Below, piece after piece: positions 1 to 7,209 of a DNA stretch of 42,516 nucleotides. Under the pieces are notes generated by a model that was not told where the DNA came from, ran no database searches, and was given only the letters and a program-made list of their open reading frames with translations. Position 1 is the stretch's first letter, and the number at the start of each line of letters is the position of its first letter. Position numbers and translations under genes: made by a program. The stretch is from an uncultured Pelagibacteraceae bacterium (GTDB taxonomy: Bacteria; Pseudomonadota; Alphaproteobacteria; Pelagibacterales; Pelagibacteraceae): contig CACBQF010000008.1 in assembly GCA_902541315.1 (NCBI GenBank), positions 1 through 42,516 on the forward strand. The letters are read 5' to 3'.

Positions 1-178
1 CGGTATTTCCACAATATATTCTCATCTTGACAGTGTAATGGTATCGGTAGGAGACAAAATAAATCAAGGAGATATTATTGGAACTGTTGGATCAACTGGG
101 AGATCCACAGGTCCGCATTTAGATTTTAGAGTTAATTGGTTCCAAACTAGACTCGATCCTATGTCTGTAATAAATTAA
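1..178 (+). CDS. M23 family metallopeptidase, C-terminal fragment
   Basis: The window opens inside this gene; reading from base 2 gives 58 residues and then TAA at 176-178. The fragment reads GISTIYSHLDSVMVSVGDKI and later GSTGRSTGPHLDFRVNW. This matches the end of the LytM/M23 zinc endopeptidase fold: the YSHL segment carries one histidine, and the TGPHLDF segment corresponds to the conserved HLHF-type metal and active-site motif. Enzymes of this family cleave peptide crosslinks in peptidoglycan and are usually periplasmic. The N-terminal part (signal peptide, coiled coils or LysM repeats) lies outside the window, so whether this is an active hydrolase or a NlpD/EnvC-like activator cannot be told. 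The family assignment is firm; the specific role is unknown. Confidence 0.85.
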   Translation, partial: GISTIYSHLDSVMVSVGDKINQGDIIGTVGSTGRSTGPHLDFRVNWFQTRLDPMSVIN

Positions 179-203
179 ACATTATAAATTTAATCTAAAA
201 ATA

Positions 204-968
204 ATGAAATTTAACACTGTATGGATATCTAGTGCACCGAGAACGGGCTCGATGTGGTTATTTAATATCACAAGAGATATATTTAAAGAGTCTGGTTATA
301 AAATTTTTCCAGAAAAAATACCAAAACGTGATAATGATACTATAAAAATTTTTAACAATATAAATCTTAATGAAAAAAATCATATAAACATATATGTACT
401 TAAAGTTCATAAAATTTTAAGTCATAACTTGCCAATGTCAAAAATTATAAGCACAATTAGAGATCCTAGGGATATATGTGCTTCTTTCAAAGAATTTATG
501 AAAAGTGATTTTAATTCTGCATTGATTGCTGCAAAAAGTGTAATTAGATATTATGAAGCGTACAGAACTTACGATCAAAATTATATCAAAATTATAAGGT
601 ATGAAGATATTGAAAGAAATCCTTCAGATATAGTCAATCAAATTGCAAATTTTATAAATTGTACGGTCAATAAAAATTTTATTGAGGAATTAACAGCCAA
701 ATACTCTAAAAATAATGTAAAAAAATTAATTGAAAATAATGATAAAATTCTTGAATATAAAATAAAAAATAAAAAAGAAATTAAATATTCAGAAATTGTT
801 TTTTTTTCTAAAAAAAATTATAGATCGTATGATGAGAACACTGGTTTTCAAACAGGGCATATATCTAAAAGAAATATTGGAGACTGGAAAAAAATTTTCT
901 CAGATACAGAAAAGGAAATACTAAATAAAGAATTTAAAGAATTTCTTATTGAACATAAGTATAATTAA
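204..968 (+). CDS. Sulfotransferase family protein (PAPS-dependent)
   Basis: A 254-residue cytosolic protein. The N-terminus has the phosphosulfate-binding loop SAPRTGSMWLFNITRD (residues about 10-25), and ISTIRDPRDICASF (about 83-96) matches the 3'-phosphate-binding motif of sulfotransferases. The family moves a sulfuryl group from PAPS to hydroxyl or amino groups of sugars, lipids or peptides; the acceptor cannot be read from sequence. The length is near the family minimum. The gene is extremely rich in AAA, AAT and ATA codons, even compared with its neighbours, and is followed after 3 bases by a 40-residue membrane protein on the same strand. It may be an accessory, cell-surface-modifying gene. 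The ATG follows the upstream peptidase stop by 25 bases, with no strong Shine-Dalgarno. Confidence 0.8.
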   Translation: MKFNTVWISSAPRTGSMWLFNITRDIFKESGYKIFPEKIPKRDNDTIKIFNNINLNEKNHINIYVLKVHKILSHNLPMSKIISTIRDPRDICASFKEFMKSDFNSALIAAKSVIRYYEAYRTYDQNYIKIIRYEDIERNPSDIVNQIANFINCTVNKNFIEELTAKYSKNNVKKLIENNDKILEYKIKNKKEIKYSEIVFFSKKNYRSYDENTGFQTGHISKRNIGDWKKIFSDTEKEILNKEFKEFLIEHKYN

Positions 969-971
969 ATT

Positions 972-1094
972 ATGAAAACATTAATACTATTAGCTTTGGT
1001 AATTGTTATTGGTTGGGTATTGTTTAGACCATTTACCAAAAAGGAGCTTGATAGATATAATGATAAAAATTGGCCAAATATGGATTTACATTAA
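972..1094 (+). CDS. Small single-pass membrane protein (40 aa), hypothetical
   Basis: A short frame starting 3 bases after the sulfotransferase stop encodes 40 residues. It begins MKTLILLALVIVIGWVLF, a single hydrophobic segment, then FTKKELDRYNDKNWPNMDLH, a short hydrophilic tail. The tail would lie on one side of the inner membrane. The final four bases overlap the stop of the convergent xsc gene. I do not recognise a family. Support is the compact fit between two real genes, the sensible membrane-protein composition and the near absence of non-coding space elsewhere in the window. It might also be a chance frame. Confidence 0.5.
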   Translation: MKTLILLALVIVIGWVLFRPFTKKELDRYNDKNWPNMDLH

Positions 1095-2875
1095 GAATTC
1101 AAAGAGGGTTGTTTCCTCATATCTTCTTTTTTAATACCAGCTACTCTAACCGGTTTTTTCATAGCGTCTCTTCTGAAAGGTTCGCCTAATTCTTGATTTA
1201 ATATCACCTCAATAAATGTTGTAATACCTTTCTTTTGATCCTCACAAGATTGTTTAATTGCTGTTGTAGTCTCCTCCATAGTCCTCACTGTAACACCCTT
1301 TAAACCACAAGCATTGGCTACTTTCGCAAAACTTAGTTCTGGATCAAGCTCTGTTCCAACAAAATTGTTGTCAAACCATAAAGTAGTATTTCTTTTTTCT
1401 GCACCCCATTGATAATTTCTAAATATAACCATTGTAATTGCCGGCCACTCTTCTCTTGCACAAGAACTCATTTCATTCATACTTATTCCAAAAGCTCCGT
1501 CCCCTGCAAAACCAATCACAGGAGTATCTGGACACCCTATCTTTGCTCCCAAAATTGATGGAAAGCCATAACCACAAGGTCCAAATAAACCTGGAGCTAA
1601 ATATTTTCTTGGTTTTTCAAAAGTTGGGTAAGCATTTCCAATTGCACAGTTATTTCCTATATCACTTGAAATAATAACATCTTCAGGCATACCAGCTTGA
1701 ATCGCCCTCCAAGCTTGTCTTGGTGACATTCTATCTTTATCTCTCTTTCTTGCCTCTTTATTCCAAACAGTTCCTTCATCGTCGTCCTCATGATCCAGAC
1801 TTGCTAATTTTTGTAACCATGCAGATTTAGTTTGATGAATTAAATCTTTTCTTTTTTGTCTATCAGTATCGCCTGCATTAGAAGATAGTTTACCAAATAT
1901 TTGCTGAGCAACTAATTTTGCATCTCCACTTATACCTACTGTAACTTTTTTAGTTAAGCCAATTCTATCAGGATTAATATCAACTTGAATTATACTTGCA
2001 TTTTTTGGCCAATAATCAATCCCGTATCCAGGTAGTGTTGAGAAAGGATTTAATCTCGTACCTAATGCTAGAACTACATCAGCTTTAGAAATTAATTCCA
2101 TTGCTGCTTTTGATCCATTGTATCCTAAAGGACCTACAGCCAAAGGATGACTTCCAGGGAAACTATCATTATGCTGATAGCCAGAACAAACAGGTGAGTC
2201 TAATTTTTCTGCTAGTTTTTTGGTTTCGTTAATTGCATCACCAATAACAACTCCTGCACCAGACAAAATCACAGGAAATTTTGCGTTGGATAAAAGTTTT
2301 GCTGCTTTATCTATTGCTTCTGCCCCACCACCTTGTCGTTCTAATCTAACGATTGGCGGTAACTCAATATCAATAACTTGGGTCCAATAATCTCTTGGAA
2401 CATTAATTTGTGCAGGTGCCGAACCTCTGATAGCCTTTTCTATTACTCTATTTAAAACTTCTGCCATTCTAGATGGATCTCTAACTTCTTCTTGATAACA
2501 AACCATATCTTTGAACAAATTCATTTGTTCTACTTCTTGAAAACCACCTTGACCCATTGTTTTGTTTGCAGCCTGAGGTGTTACCAATAATAATGGTGTG
2601 TGGTTCCAATAAGCTGTTTTAATCGGGGTTACTAACCCAGTAATACCTGGCCCATTTTGTGCGATAACCATTGACATTTTTCCAGTAGATCTTGTGTAAC
2701 CATCGGCTATCAATCCACCGTTAGTTTCATGAGCAACATCCCAAAAAGTAATTCCTGCGTCAGGAAAAATATCTGAGATTGGCATGAATGCTGAACCAAT
2801 TATACCAAAAGCATGCTCAATACCGTGCATTTGTAAAACTTTTACAAAAGCTTCTTCTGTTGTCATTTTTGTCAT
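1091..2875 (-). CDS. xsc: Sulfoacetaldehyde acetyltransferase
   Basis: A 594-residue thiamin-diphosphate enzyme. Xsc converts sulfoacetaldehyde plus phosphate to acetyl phosphate and sulfite, the desulfonating step for taurine, isethionate and related C2 sulfonates in the cytoplasm. The N-terminus TTEEAFVKVLQMHGIEHAFG and the stretch PQAANKTMGQGGFQEVEQMN are hallmarks that separate Xsc from acetolactate synthases. The ThDP motif is present as GDGAFGISMNEMSS followed by FRNYQWGAEKRN. Length fits the family (about 590). The gene is divergent from suyAB with a palindrome between them, and shares the region with sulfite-oxidising and exporting genes. No phosphate acetyltransferase, which would turn acetyl phosphate into acetyl-CoA, is visible here. 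The start could be Met1 or Met4; Met1 is kept. Confidence 0.95.
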   Translation of the reverse strand: MTKMTTEEAFVKVLQMHGIEHAFGIIGSAFMPISDIFPDAGITFWDVAHETNGGLIADGYTRSTGKMSMVIAQNGPGITGLVTPIKTAYWNHTPLLLVTPQAANKTMGQGGFQEVEQMNLFKDMVCYQEEVRDPSRMAEVLNRVIEKAIRGSAPAQINVPRDYWTQVIDIELPPIVRLERQGGGAEAIDKAAKLLSNAKFPVILSGAGVVIGDAINETKKLAEKLDSPVCSGYQHNDSFPGSHPLAVGPLGYNGSKAAMELISKADVVLALGTRLNPFSTLPGYGIDYWPKNASIIQVDINPDRIGLTKKVTVGISGDAKLVAQQIFGKLSSNAGDTDRQKRKDLIHQTKSAWLQKLASLDHEDDDEGTVWNKEARKRDKDRMSPRQAWRAIQAGMPEDVIISSDIGNNCAIGNAYPTFEKPRKYLAPGLFGPCGYGFPSILGAKIGCPDTPVIGFAGDGAFGISMNEMSSCAREEWPAITMVIFRNYQWGAEKRNTTLWFDNNFVGTELDPELSFAKVANACGLKGVTVRTMEETTTAIKQSCEDQKKGITTFIEVILNQELGEPFRRDAMKKPVRVAGIKKEDMRKQPSLNS

Positions 2876-2903
2876 TAATAGAGCCTTTCTAACCAGTATA
2901 AGT

Positions 2904-2926
2904 AATAGTTTTTTTATAAAACTATT
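2904..2926. promoter_or_regulatory. Perfect 9-bp inverted repeat, candidate operator of xsc / suyAB
   Basis: AATAGTTTT at 2904-2912 and AAAACTATT at 2918-2926 are perfect inverted arms separated by 5 bases. The centre lies about 40 bases upstream of the xsc start and about 75 upstream of the preferred suyA start, in the only non-coding stretch between the two divergent genes. This size and symmetry suits a dimeric repressor or activator acting on both promoters. No regulator gene is adjacent. A hairpin in RNA is an alternative, but the placement favours a DNA site. Confidence 0.5.
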
Positions 2927-2990
2927 TCTTAATAGACGCGATTAATATATAAGATTTTTGGAAATTCAAATAAACATTTCGACACTATAT

Positions 2991-3275
2991 ATGGCTACAG
3001 ACATCATAATTCACGATAAAAAAGATAATGTAGGTGTAGTAGTTATAGAGAAAATAACCCCAAAACAAGACTGTAAATGCTGGATTATGGAAAATGATAG
3101 CTCGGCGTCAATTCAATCAATAGATGAAATACCTCTAGGTCATAAAATTGCGATGGTCGATTTAAAAGAAGGTGATACTATTTTAAAGTATGGTCATGAT
3201 ATTGGTAAAGTAGTTAAAGCAATCAAAAAAGGTGAACATGTTCACGTTCATAATGTAAAAACTAAAAAGTGGTAA
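2991..3275 (+). CDS. suyA: (2R)-sulfolactate sulfo-lyase, alpha subunit (SAF / UxaA N-terminal type)
   Basis: A 94-residue protein with a UxaA N-terminal/SAF-type beta fold: it starts MATDIIIHDKKDNVGVVVIE, has EIPLGHKIAMVDLKEGD in the middle and ends with KKGEHVHVHNVKTKK. In sulfo-lyase this small subunit pairs with SuyB to split 3-sulfolactate into pyruvate and sulfite. A longer frame back to a TTG at 2958 exists, but its extra 11 residues do not look like the family, so the ATG at 2991 is chosen. suyB begins 3 bases after the stop, so the subunits are probably translationally coupled. Altronate dehydratase has a homologous small part; the paired split-gene layout and the xsc and sulfite neighbours favour SuyA. 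Confidence 0.85.
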   Translation: MATDIIIHDKKDNVGVVVIEKITPKQDCKCWIMENDSSASIQSIDEIPLGHKIAMVDLKEGDTILKYGHDIGKVVKAIKKGEHVHVHNVKTKKW

Positions 3276-3278
3276 ATA

Positions 3279-4445
3279 ATGGAAATTCCAAAAAGTTTTT
3301 TAGGTTATAAAAGAGAAAACGGTAGAGCGGGAACTAGAAATCATGTAATTATTTTACCTGTTGATGACATTTCTAATGCATGTGCAGAAGCAGTCGCTAA
3401 CAATATAAAAGGAACGATTGCACTACCACATTCTTACGGTAGACTACAATTTGGAGCAGACTTAGATTTACACTTTAGAACAATGATTGGAACTGGTAGT
3501 AACCCGAATGTAGCTGCTGTTATTGTGATTGGTATTGAGCCTAAATGGACTAAAAAAATTGTTGATGGGATCGCTAAAACAGGAAAACCGGTTGAAGGTT
3601 TTCACATAGAGCGTACAGGGGATATTGGAACTGTCATGAAAGCTTCCAAAAAAGCGCAAGAATTTTCACAATGGGCATCTGAGAAACAAAGAGAAGAGTG
3701 TCCAATGAGTGATTTATGGATTTCAGTAAAATGTGGAGAGTCAGATACAACATCAGGATTAGCATCAAATCCAACTGTTGGAAATTTAATGGAAAAATTA
3801 GAACCATTGGGTGTTCATTTATGTTTTGGTGAAACATCTGAACTTACCGGGGCAGAAAATGTCTGTGCAGCAAGAGGAGCAACTAAAGAAGCTTCTGAAA
3901 AATTTATGAAAACCTGGAATGATTATAATGACTTCATATTGAAAGAAGCAACTAATGATCTCTCAGAAAGTCAACCAACTGCTGGAAACATTGCAGGTGG
4001 TTTAACCACAATTGAGGAAAAAGCATTTGGGAATTTTCAAAAAATAGGAAACTTAAAATTTATTGATGTACTTGAGCCTGCTGAAGAGCCAGCTAAAGGT
4101 CCAGGACTTTACTTCATGGACACATCTTCAGCAGCTGCAGAATGTATTACACTTCAAGCTGCAGGAGGATTTAATATTCATTTATTTCCAACAGGACAGG
4201 GAAATATAGTTGGAAACCCTATAGAGCCTGTTGTAAAATTAACTGCTAACCCATTAACAGCTAAAAGTATGAGTGAGCATGTTGATTGCGATGTATCAAA
4301 AATTCTTTCAAGAGAAATGAACTTATCTGAGGCGGGAGATAAGCTTATTGAGACAACACTAAGAGTGGCTAATGGAAGACTAACTTGTGCAGAAGCTTTA
4401 GGTCATAAAGAATTTGTTATGACTAAACTTTATAGAAGCGCATAA
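3279..4445 (+). CDS. suyB: (2R)-sulfolactate sulfo-lyase, beta subunit (UxaA family)
   Basis: A 388-residue protein of the UxaA/altronate-dehydratase C-terminal family. It begins [20 protein letters not shown], contains [20 protein letters not shown] and has later TGQGN and [11 protein letters not shown] segments, with cysteines suited to an iron-sulfur or metal site. With SuyA it carries out elimination of sulfite from 3-sulfolactate, an intermediate of cysteate, DHPS and plankton sulfonate breakdown. It follows suyA directly and is followed after 15 bases by a YeiH-type exporter, matching the suyAB-suyZ layout known from cysteate degraders. Altronate or galactarate dehydratase is the alternative; those are usually fused or longer and sit with hexuronate genes. 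Confidence 0.85.
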   Translation: MEIPKSFLGYKRENGRAGTRNHVIILPVDDISNACAEAVANNIKGTIALPHSYGRLQFGADLDLHFRTMIGTGSNPNVAAVIVIGIEPKWTKKIVDGIAKTGKPVEGFHIERTGDIGTVMKASKKAQEFSQWASEKQREECPMSDLWISVKCGESDTTSGLASNPTVGNLMEKLEPLGVHLCFGETSELTGAENVCAARGATKEASEKFMKTWNDYNDFILKEATNDLSESQPTAGNIAGGLTTIEEKAFGNFQKIGNLKFIDVLEPAEEPAKGPGLYFMDTSSAAAECITLQAAGGFNIHLFPTGQGNIVGNPIEPVVKLTANPLTAKSMSEHVDCDVSKILSREMNLSEAGDKLIETTLRVANGRLTCAEALGHKEFVMTKLYRSA

Positions 4446-4460
4446 TCATTAAATTAAAGA

Positions 4461-5528
4461 ATGTTTTTTAAAAATTACTTGGTGTTAATACCAGGCATAA
4501 TACTTGCATTTATTCTTTATTCTCTTTCCCAAGGTTTTAATAACATTATTGGTATTGAGCTTTTAGGATATAGCAAAAGTCCTATCTCCACAGCGATGGT
4601 AGCAATCCTACTGGGTATTTTTTTTGGTAATTTTTTTAAAATTAGAGAAAGTTTTCAAAAAGGATTAGATTTTACTAGAGATTATATCTTAAAACTTGGC
4701 ATAATATGCTTAGGTATACAATTAAAGCCTTTTGAATTTTTAGAGTTTGGAAAAATTGCAATTCCATTGATATTAATTTGTATAGTTAGTGTCTTAATCG
4801 TAATAAAGCTTTTAATTAGAAAACTTCAAATACCAACCCGGATGGCTTACTTAATATCAATTGGAAGCAGCGTTTGTGGTACCACTGCTATCATGGCAAC
4901 CGCGCCTTTAATAAAAGCAAATAAAAGTGAAATTTCTTATGCAATCGCAAATATTACTTTATTCGGAATATTGTCCATGTTGTTTTATCCTTACTTCTCA
5001 AATTTCTATTTTGATGGAAATTCATTATTTGCAGGTCTTTTTTTAGGAACAGCTATACACGAAACATCACAAGTTGCAGCAGCAGGATTAATATATGATC
5101 AACAGTATAATAGTCCTGAAACATTAAATATTGCAACTGTCACAAAGCTTTTAAGAAATACTTTTTTGATAGTGATGATTCCTCTTTTTGCCTTTCTTTA
5201 TAATAGAGGTCAGGTAAAAGAAAAGGGTTACTCCATTTTAAGTATATTTCCTTATTTTATTTTAGGTTTTGTTGGGATGATAATTTTAAGAAATGTTGGT
5301 GATGAAGTTTTCTTAACCAATAATAATTGGATTGAAATTATAGATTTTATTAAAGCAAGTTCTAAAATTTTCCTAACTATGGCTATGGCTGCTATAGGTT
5401 TATCAACAAACTTAAAAGATATTAGAAATATGGGTTATAAACCTTTTGTTGTTGGATTTACAGCAATGTTAACTGTAGGAGTTGTGAGTATTATAACTAT
5501 AGAAACTTATATAAAATTTTTTATTTAG
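4461..5528 (+). CDS. YeiH / SuyZ-type putative sulfate or sulfite exporter
   Basis: A 355-residue inner-membrane protein with about ten hydrophobic segments. The signature GSSVCGTTAIMATAPLIKAN (residues about 130-149) and ETSQVAAAG are typical of the YeiH/UPF0324 family (PF03601). Members next to sulfo-lyase genes have been named SuyZ and proposed to export sulfate or sulfite released from sulfonates. Here it is third in the suyA-suyB run, 15 bases after suyB, which supports that role. Direction and substrate are inferred from context. Its last 8 bases overlap the end of the convergent TSUP exporter gene, so two candidate sulfur-oxyanion exporters meet tail to tail. Confidence 0.8.
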   Translation: MFFKNYLVLIPGIILAFILYSLSQGFNNIIGIELLGYSKSPISTAMVAILLGIFFGNFFKIRESFQKGLDFTRDYILKLGIICLGIQLKPFEFLEFGKIAIPLILICIVSVLIVIKLLIRKLQIPTRMAYLISIGSSVCGTTAIMATAPLIKANKSEISYAIANITLFGILSMLFYPYFSNFYFDGNSLFAGLFLGTAIHETSQVAAAGLIYDQQYNSPETLNIATVTKLLRNTFLIVMIPLFAFLYNRGQVKEKGYSILSIFPYFILGFVGMIILRNVGDEVFLTNNNWIEIIDFIKASSKIFLTMAMAAIGLSTNLKDIRNMGYKPFVVGFTAMLTVGVVSIITIETYIKFFI

Positions 5529-6615
5529 TTTGTTTAACTGGTTTCTTAAAATATTTTTCTCTAAACTTTGAAATTAATCTTCTAATAAATGCAGCTGCAA
5601 TTCCTAAAATAACAGCAAATAAAATCGAAAATAATCCATAAAAGAATGGCATATCTTCTGAAAACTCTTTAATAAATTTTGAGAAGAAATTTAAGTCTTT
5701 TAAGCTTATAAGTGTTGTGCCATTCAGTATTTCTTCTGCAAAAAAAGTATCATAAGCAATTACTATTCCTACAATTAATAGTAAAATTGCCAATAACGCT
5801 TTTAATCCGGAACTATCAATTTGCTCACCAAGTTTTTGGCCTACCTGTACTCCGACTATTGAGCCTATAACTAACATTAACACTAACATTAGATCTATTG
5901 AACCATAATTAATTGAATGAAGAAATGTAACTATGACACTAACAAAAATTGTTACGAATAAGGAAGTTCCAGGAACTAATTTTGTCGGCATCTTAATAAT
6001 ATAAATCATTGCTGGCACTAAGATAAATGCACCACCGATCCCCATTATAGCTGCTATAAACCCAACAACTAATCCAATTATGATGGGTGTGAATATACTT
6101 TCGTATAGTTTTGATTTTGGAAACCTCATTCTAAAAGGAAGTCCATGTATCCAATAATGAACATGTAATTTTTTTTTCTCTACAATGTTCTTTTTGGCTT
6201 TATCAATTTCACCCAAACTTTCCACTAACATCAGAGTCCCAATTATTGCAAGAATGTACATATAGGCTAAAGAAATTACCGTATCTATTTTACCGATATC
6301 TTTAAAATATGTGAAAGTAAAAATACCCACCATAGTTCCTATAGTTCCACCAATTACAATCATTAATCCCATTTTATAATCTAAAGTATTTTTTAACCAA
6401 TGAGTGGTAGATCCAGATACAGAAGTTGCCAAGATATTGTTGGCCTCGTTAGCAACTGCATAAGCTGGGGGAACACCCATAAAGATTAAAAAAGGTGTCA
6501 TTAAGAAACCACCTCCTACACCAAATAAACCAGAGAGAACTCCAACTATTGCGCTTATTAAAAGTATTTCGACAGGGTTAATAAATACTTGGGCTATAGG
6601 TAAAAAAACATCCAT
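5521..6615 (-). CDS. TauE/SafE (TSUP) family sulfite/anion exporter
   Basis: A 364-residue membrane protein with two repeated halves, each starting with a glycine-rich segment: LSGLFGVGGGFLMTPFLIFM near residue 28 and GFIAAIMGIGGAFILVPAMI near residue 185. This duplication defines the TSUP (TauE/SafE) fold. TauE homologues beside xsc genes are proposed to export sulfite or sulfoacetate. A long central hydrophilic loop (about 140-165) separates the halves, and the C-terminus is lysine-rich. It is the last gene of the minus-strand aprM-aprB-aprA run, 22 bases after a 44-residue membrane protein. Substrate is inferred from context. Confidence 0.88.
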   Translation of the reverse strand: MDVFLPIAQVFINPVEILLISAIVGVLSGLFGVGGGFLMTPFLIFMGVPPAYAVANEANNILATSVSGSTTHWLKNTLDYKMGLMIVIGGTIGTMVGIFTFTYFKDIGKIDTVISLAYMYILAIIGTLMLVESLGEIDKAKKNIVEKKKLHVHYWIHGLPFRMRFPKSKLYESIFTPIIIGLVVGFIAAIMGIGGAFILVPAMIYIIKMPTKLVPGTSLFVTIFVSVIVTFLHSINYGSIDLMLVLMLVIGSIVGVQVGQKLGEQIDSSGLKALLAILLLIVGIVIAYDTFFAEEILNGTTLISLKDLNFFSKFIKEFSEDMPFFYGLFSILFAVILGIAAAFIRRLISKFREKYFKKPVKQTK

Positions 6616-6637
6616 CTAAAAAAACTTTAAATATAAC

Positions 6638-6772
6638 TTAATTAAAAGTTATAAAAGTTCCAAATAAGATCACACCCCAACAAGCTACAATTGCTGAAAA
6701 AATTCCAGTTTTAATTAATGTTGTTTTTTTTTCAGAAAGTATTTGAGGTATTTTTATATTTGGAAGGTGCAT
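6638..6772 (-). CDS. Small single-pass membrane protein (44 aa) upstream of the TSUP exporter
   Basis: This frame of 44 residues begins MHLPNIKIPQILSEKKTTLI and continues with the hydrophobic IFSAIVACWGVILFGTFITF. It therefore has a basic cytoplasmic head and one C-terminal membrane span. It ends 22 bases before the TSUP exporter start and lies in the same orientation between the 116-residue unknown and the exporter. I know of no name for it. Its position suggests a small partner of the exporter or of AprM. Evidence is frame, composition and tight packing only. Confidence 0.55.
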   Translation of the reverse strand: MHLPNIKIPQILSEKKTTLIKTGIFSAIVACWGVILFGTFITFN

Positions 6773-6835
6773 CTATATTTCTCATACACCCGGTAGATAA
6801 ATTGTCAAACTATTATTGAAAAATTAATTATTTTT

Positions 6836-7186
6836 TTAGTAGATAGTTGCACCAAAAACTTTAACCTCGCCATCCTCTACTCCAAGCACAAGTCTGCCTA
6901 AGAATTCACCTTGAATTTCTTTGTTAGTCTGCTTTATTAATACTGTTATATGATCACCTCTTCTTAGAGTGCCAAATGGCTCATATGTTTCATTTAAGTT
7001 TACAATTAGTTTGTTATTAGCCCATTGTTTACCTAATTCGACCTCATTAGCTCCGAAAAGCATTTGAGTGGAAAAATCTCTAGTAAAACCGCCATAATCT
7101 TTCAAATTGGAGGATCTAACTAAGTTTTCCCAGAAGGGTTTACCAATTTCGAATATCTCCTCATCTGATTTAGATAATAGATCCAT
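6836..7186 (-). CDS. Conserved-looking hypothetical protein downstream of aprA (116 aa)
   Basis: A 116-residue soluble protein I do not recognise. The first half is helical and acidic (begins MDLLSKSDEEIFEIGKPFW), and the second looks like a small beta barrel or sandwich: ETYEPFGTLRRGDHITVLIK, then GEFLGRLVLGVEDGEVKVFG. There is no signal peptide, membrane span or cysteine, which argues against a redox cofactor role. The start is 23 bases after the aprA stop, so it is probably cotranscribed with aprM-aprB-aprA. A role in AprBA assembly, regulation or electron coupling would fit the position, but nothing in the residues proves it. The ORF quality and AAA-rich but ordered codon use support a real gene. 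Confidence 0.75.
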   Translation of the reverse strand: MDLLSKSDEEIFEIGKPFWENLVRSSNLKDYGGFTRDFSTQMLFGANEVELGKQWANNKLIVNLNETYEPFGTLRRGDHITVLIKQTNKEIQGEFLGRLVLGVEDGEVKVFGATIY

Positions 7187-7209
7187 TGATTACTCTTTAT
7201 AATATTAGA

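Noticed and set aside
2958..2990. TTG-initiated longer form of suyA
   Set aside because: The extra 11 residues do not match the SAF domain start; ATG at 2991 does.
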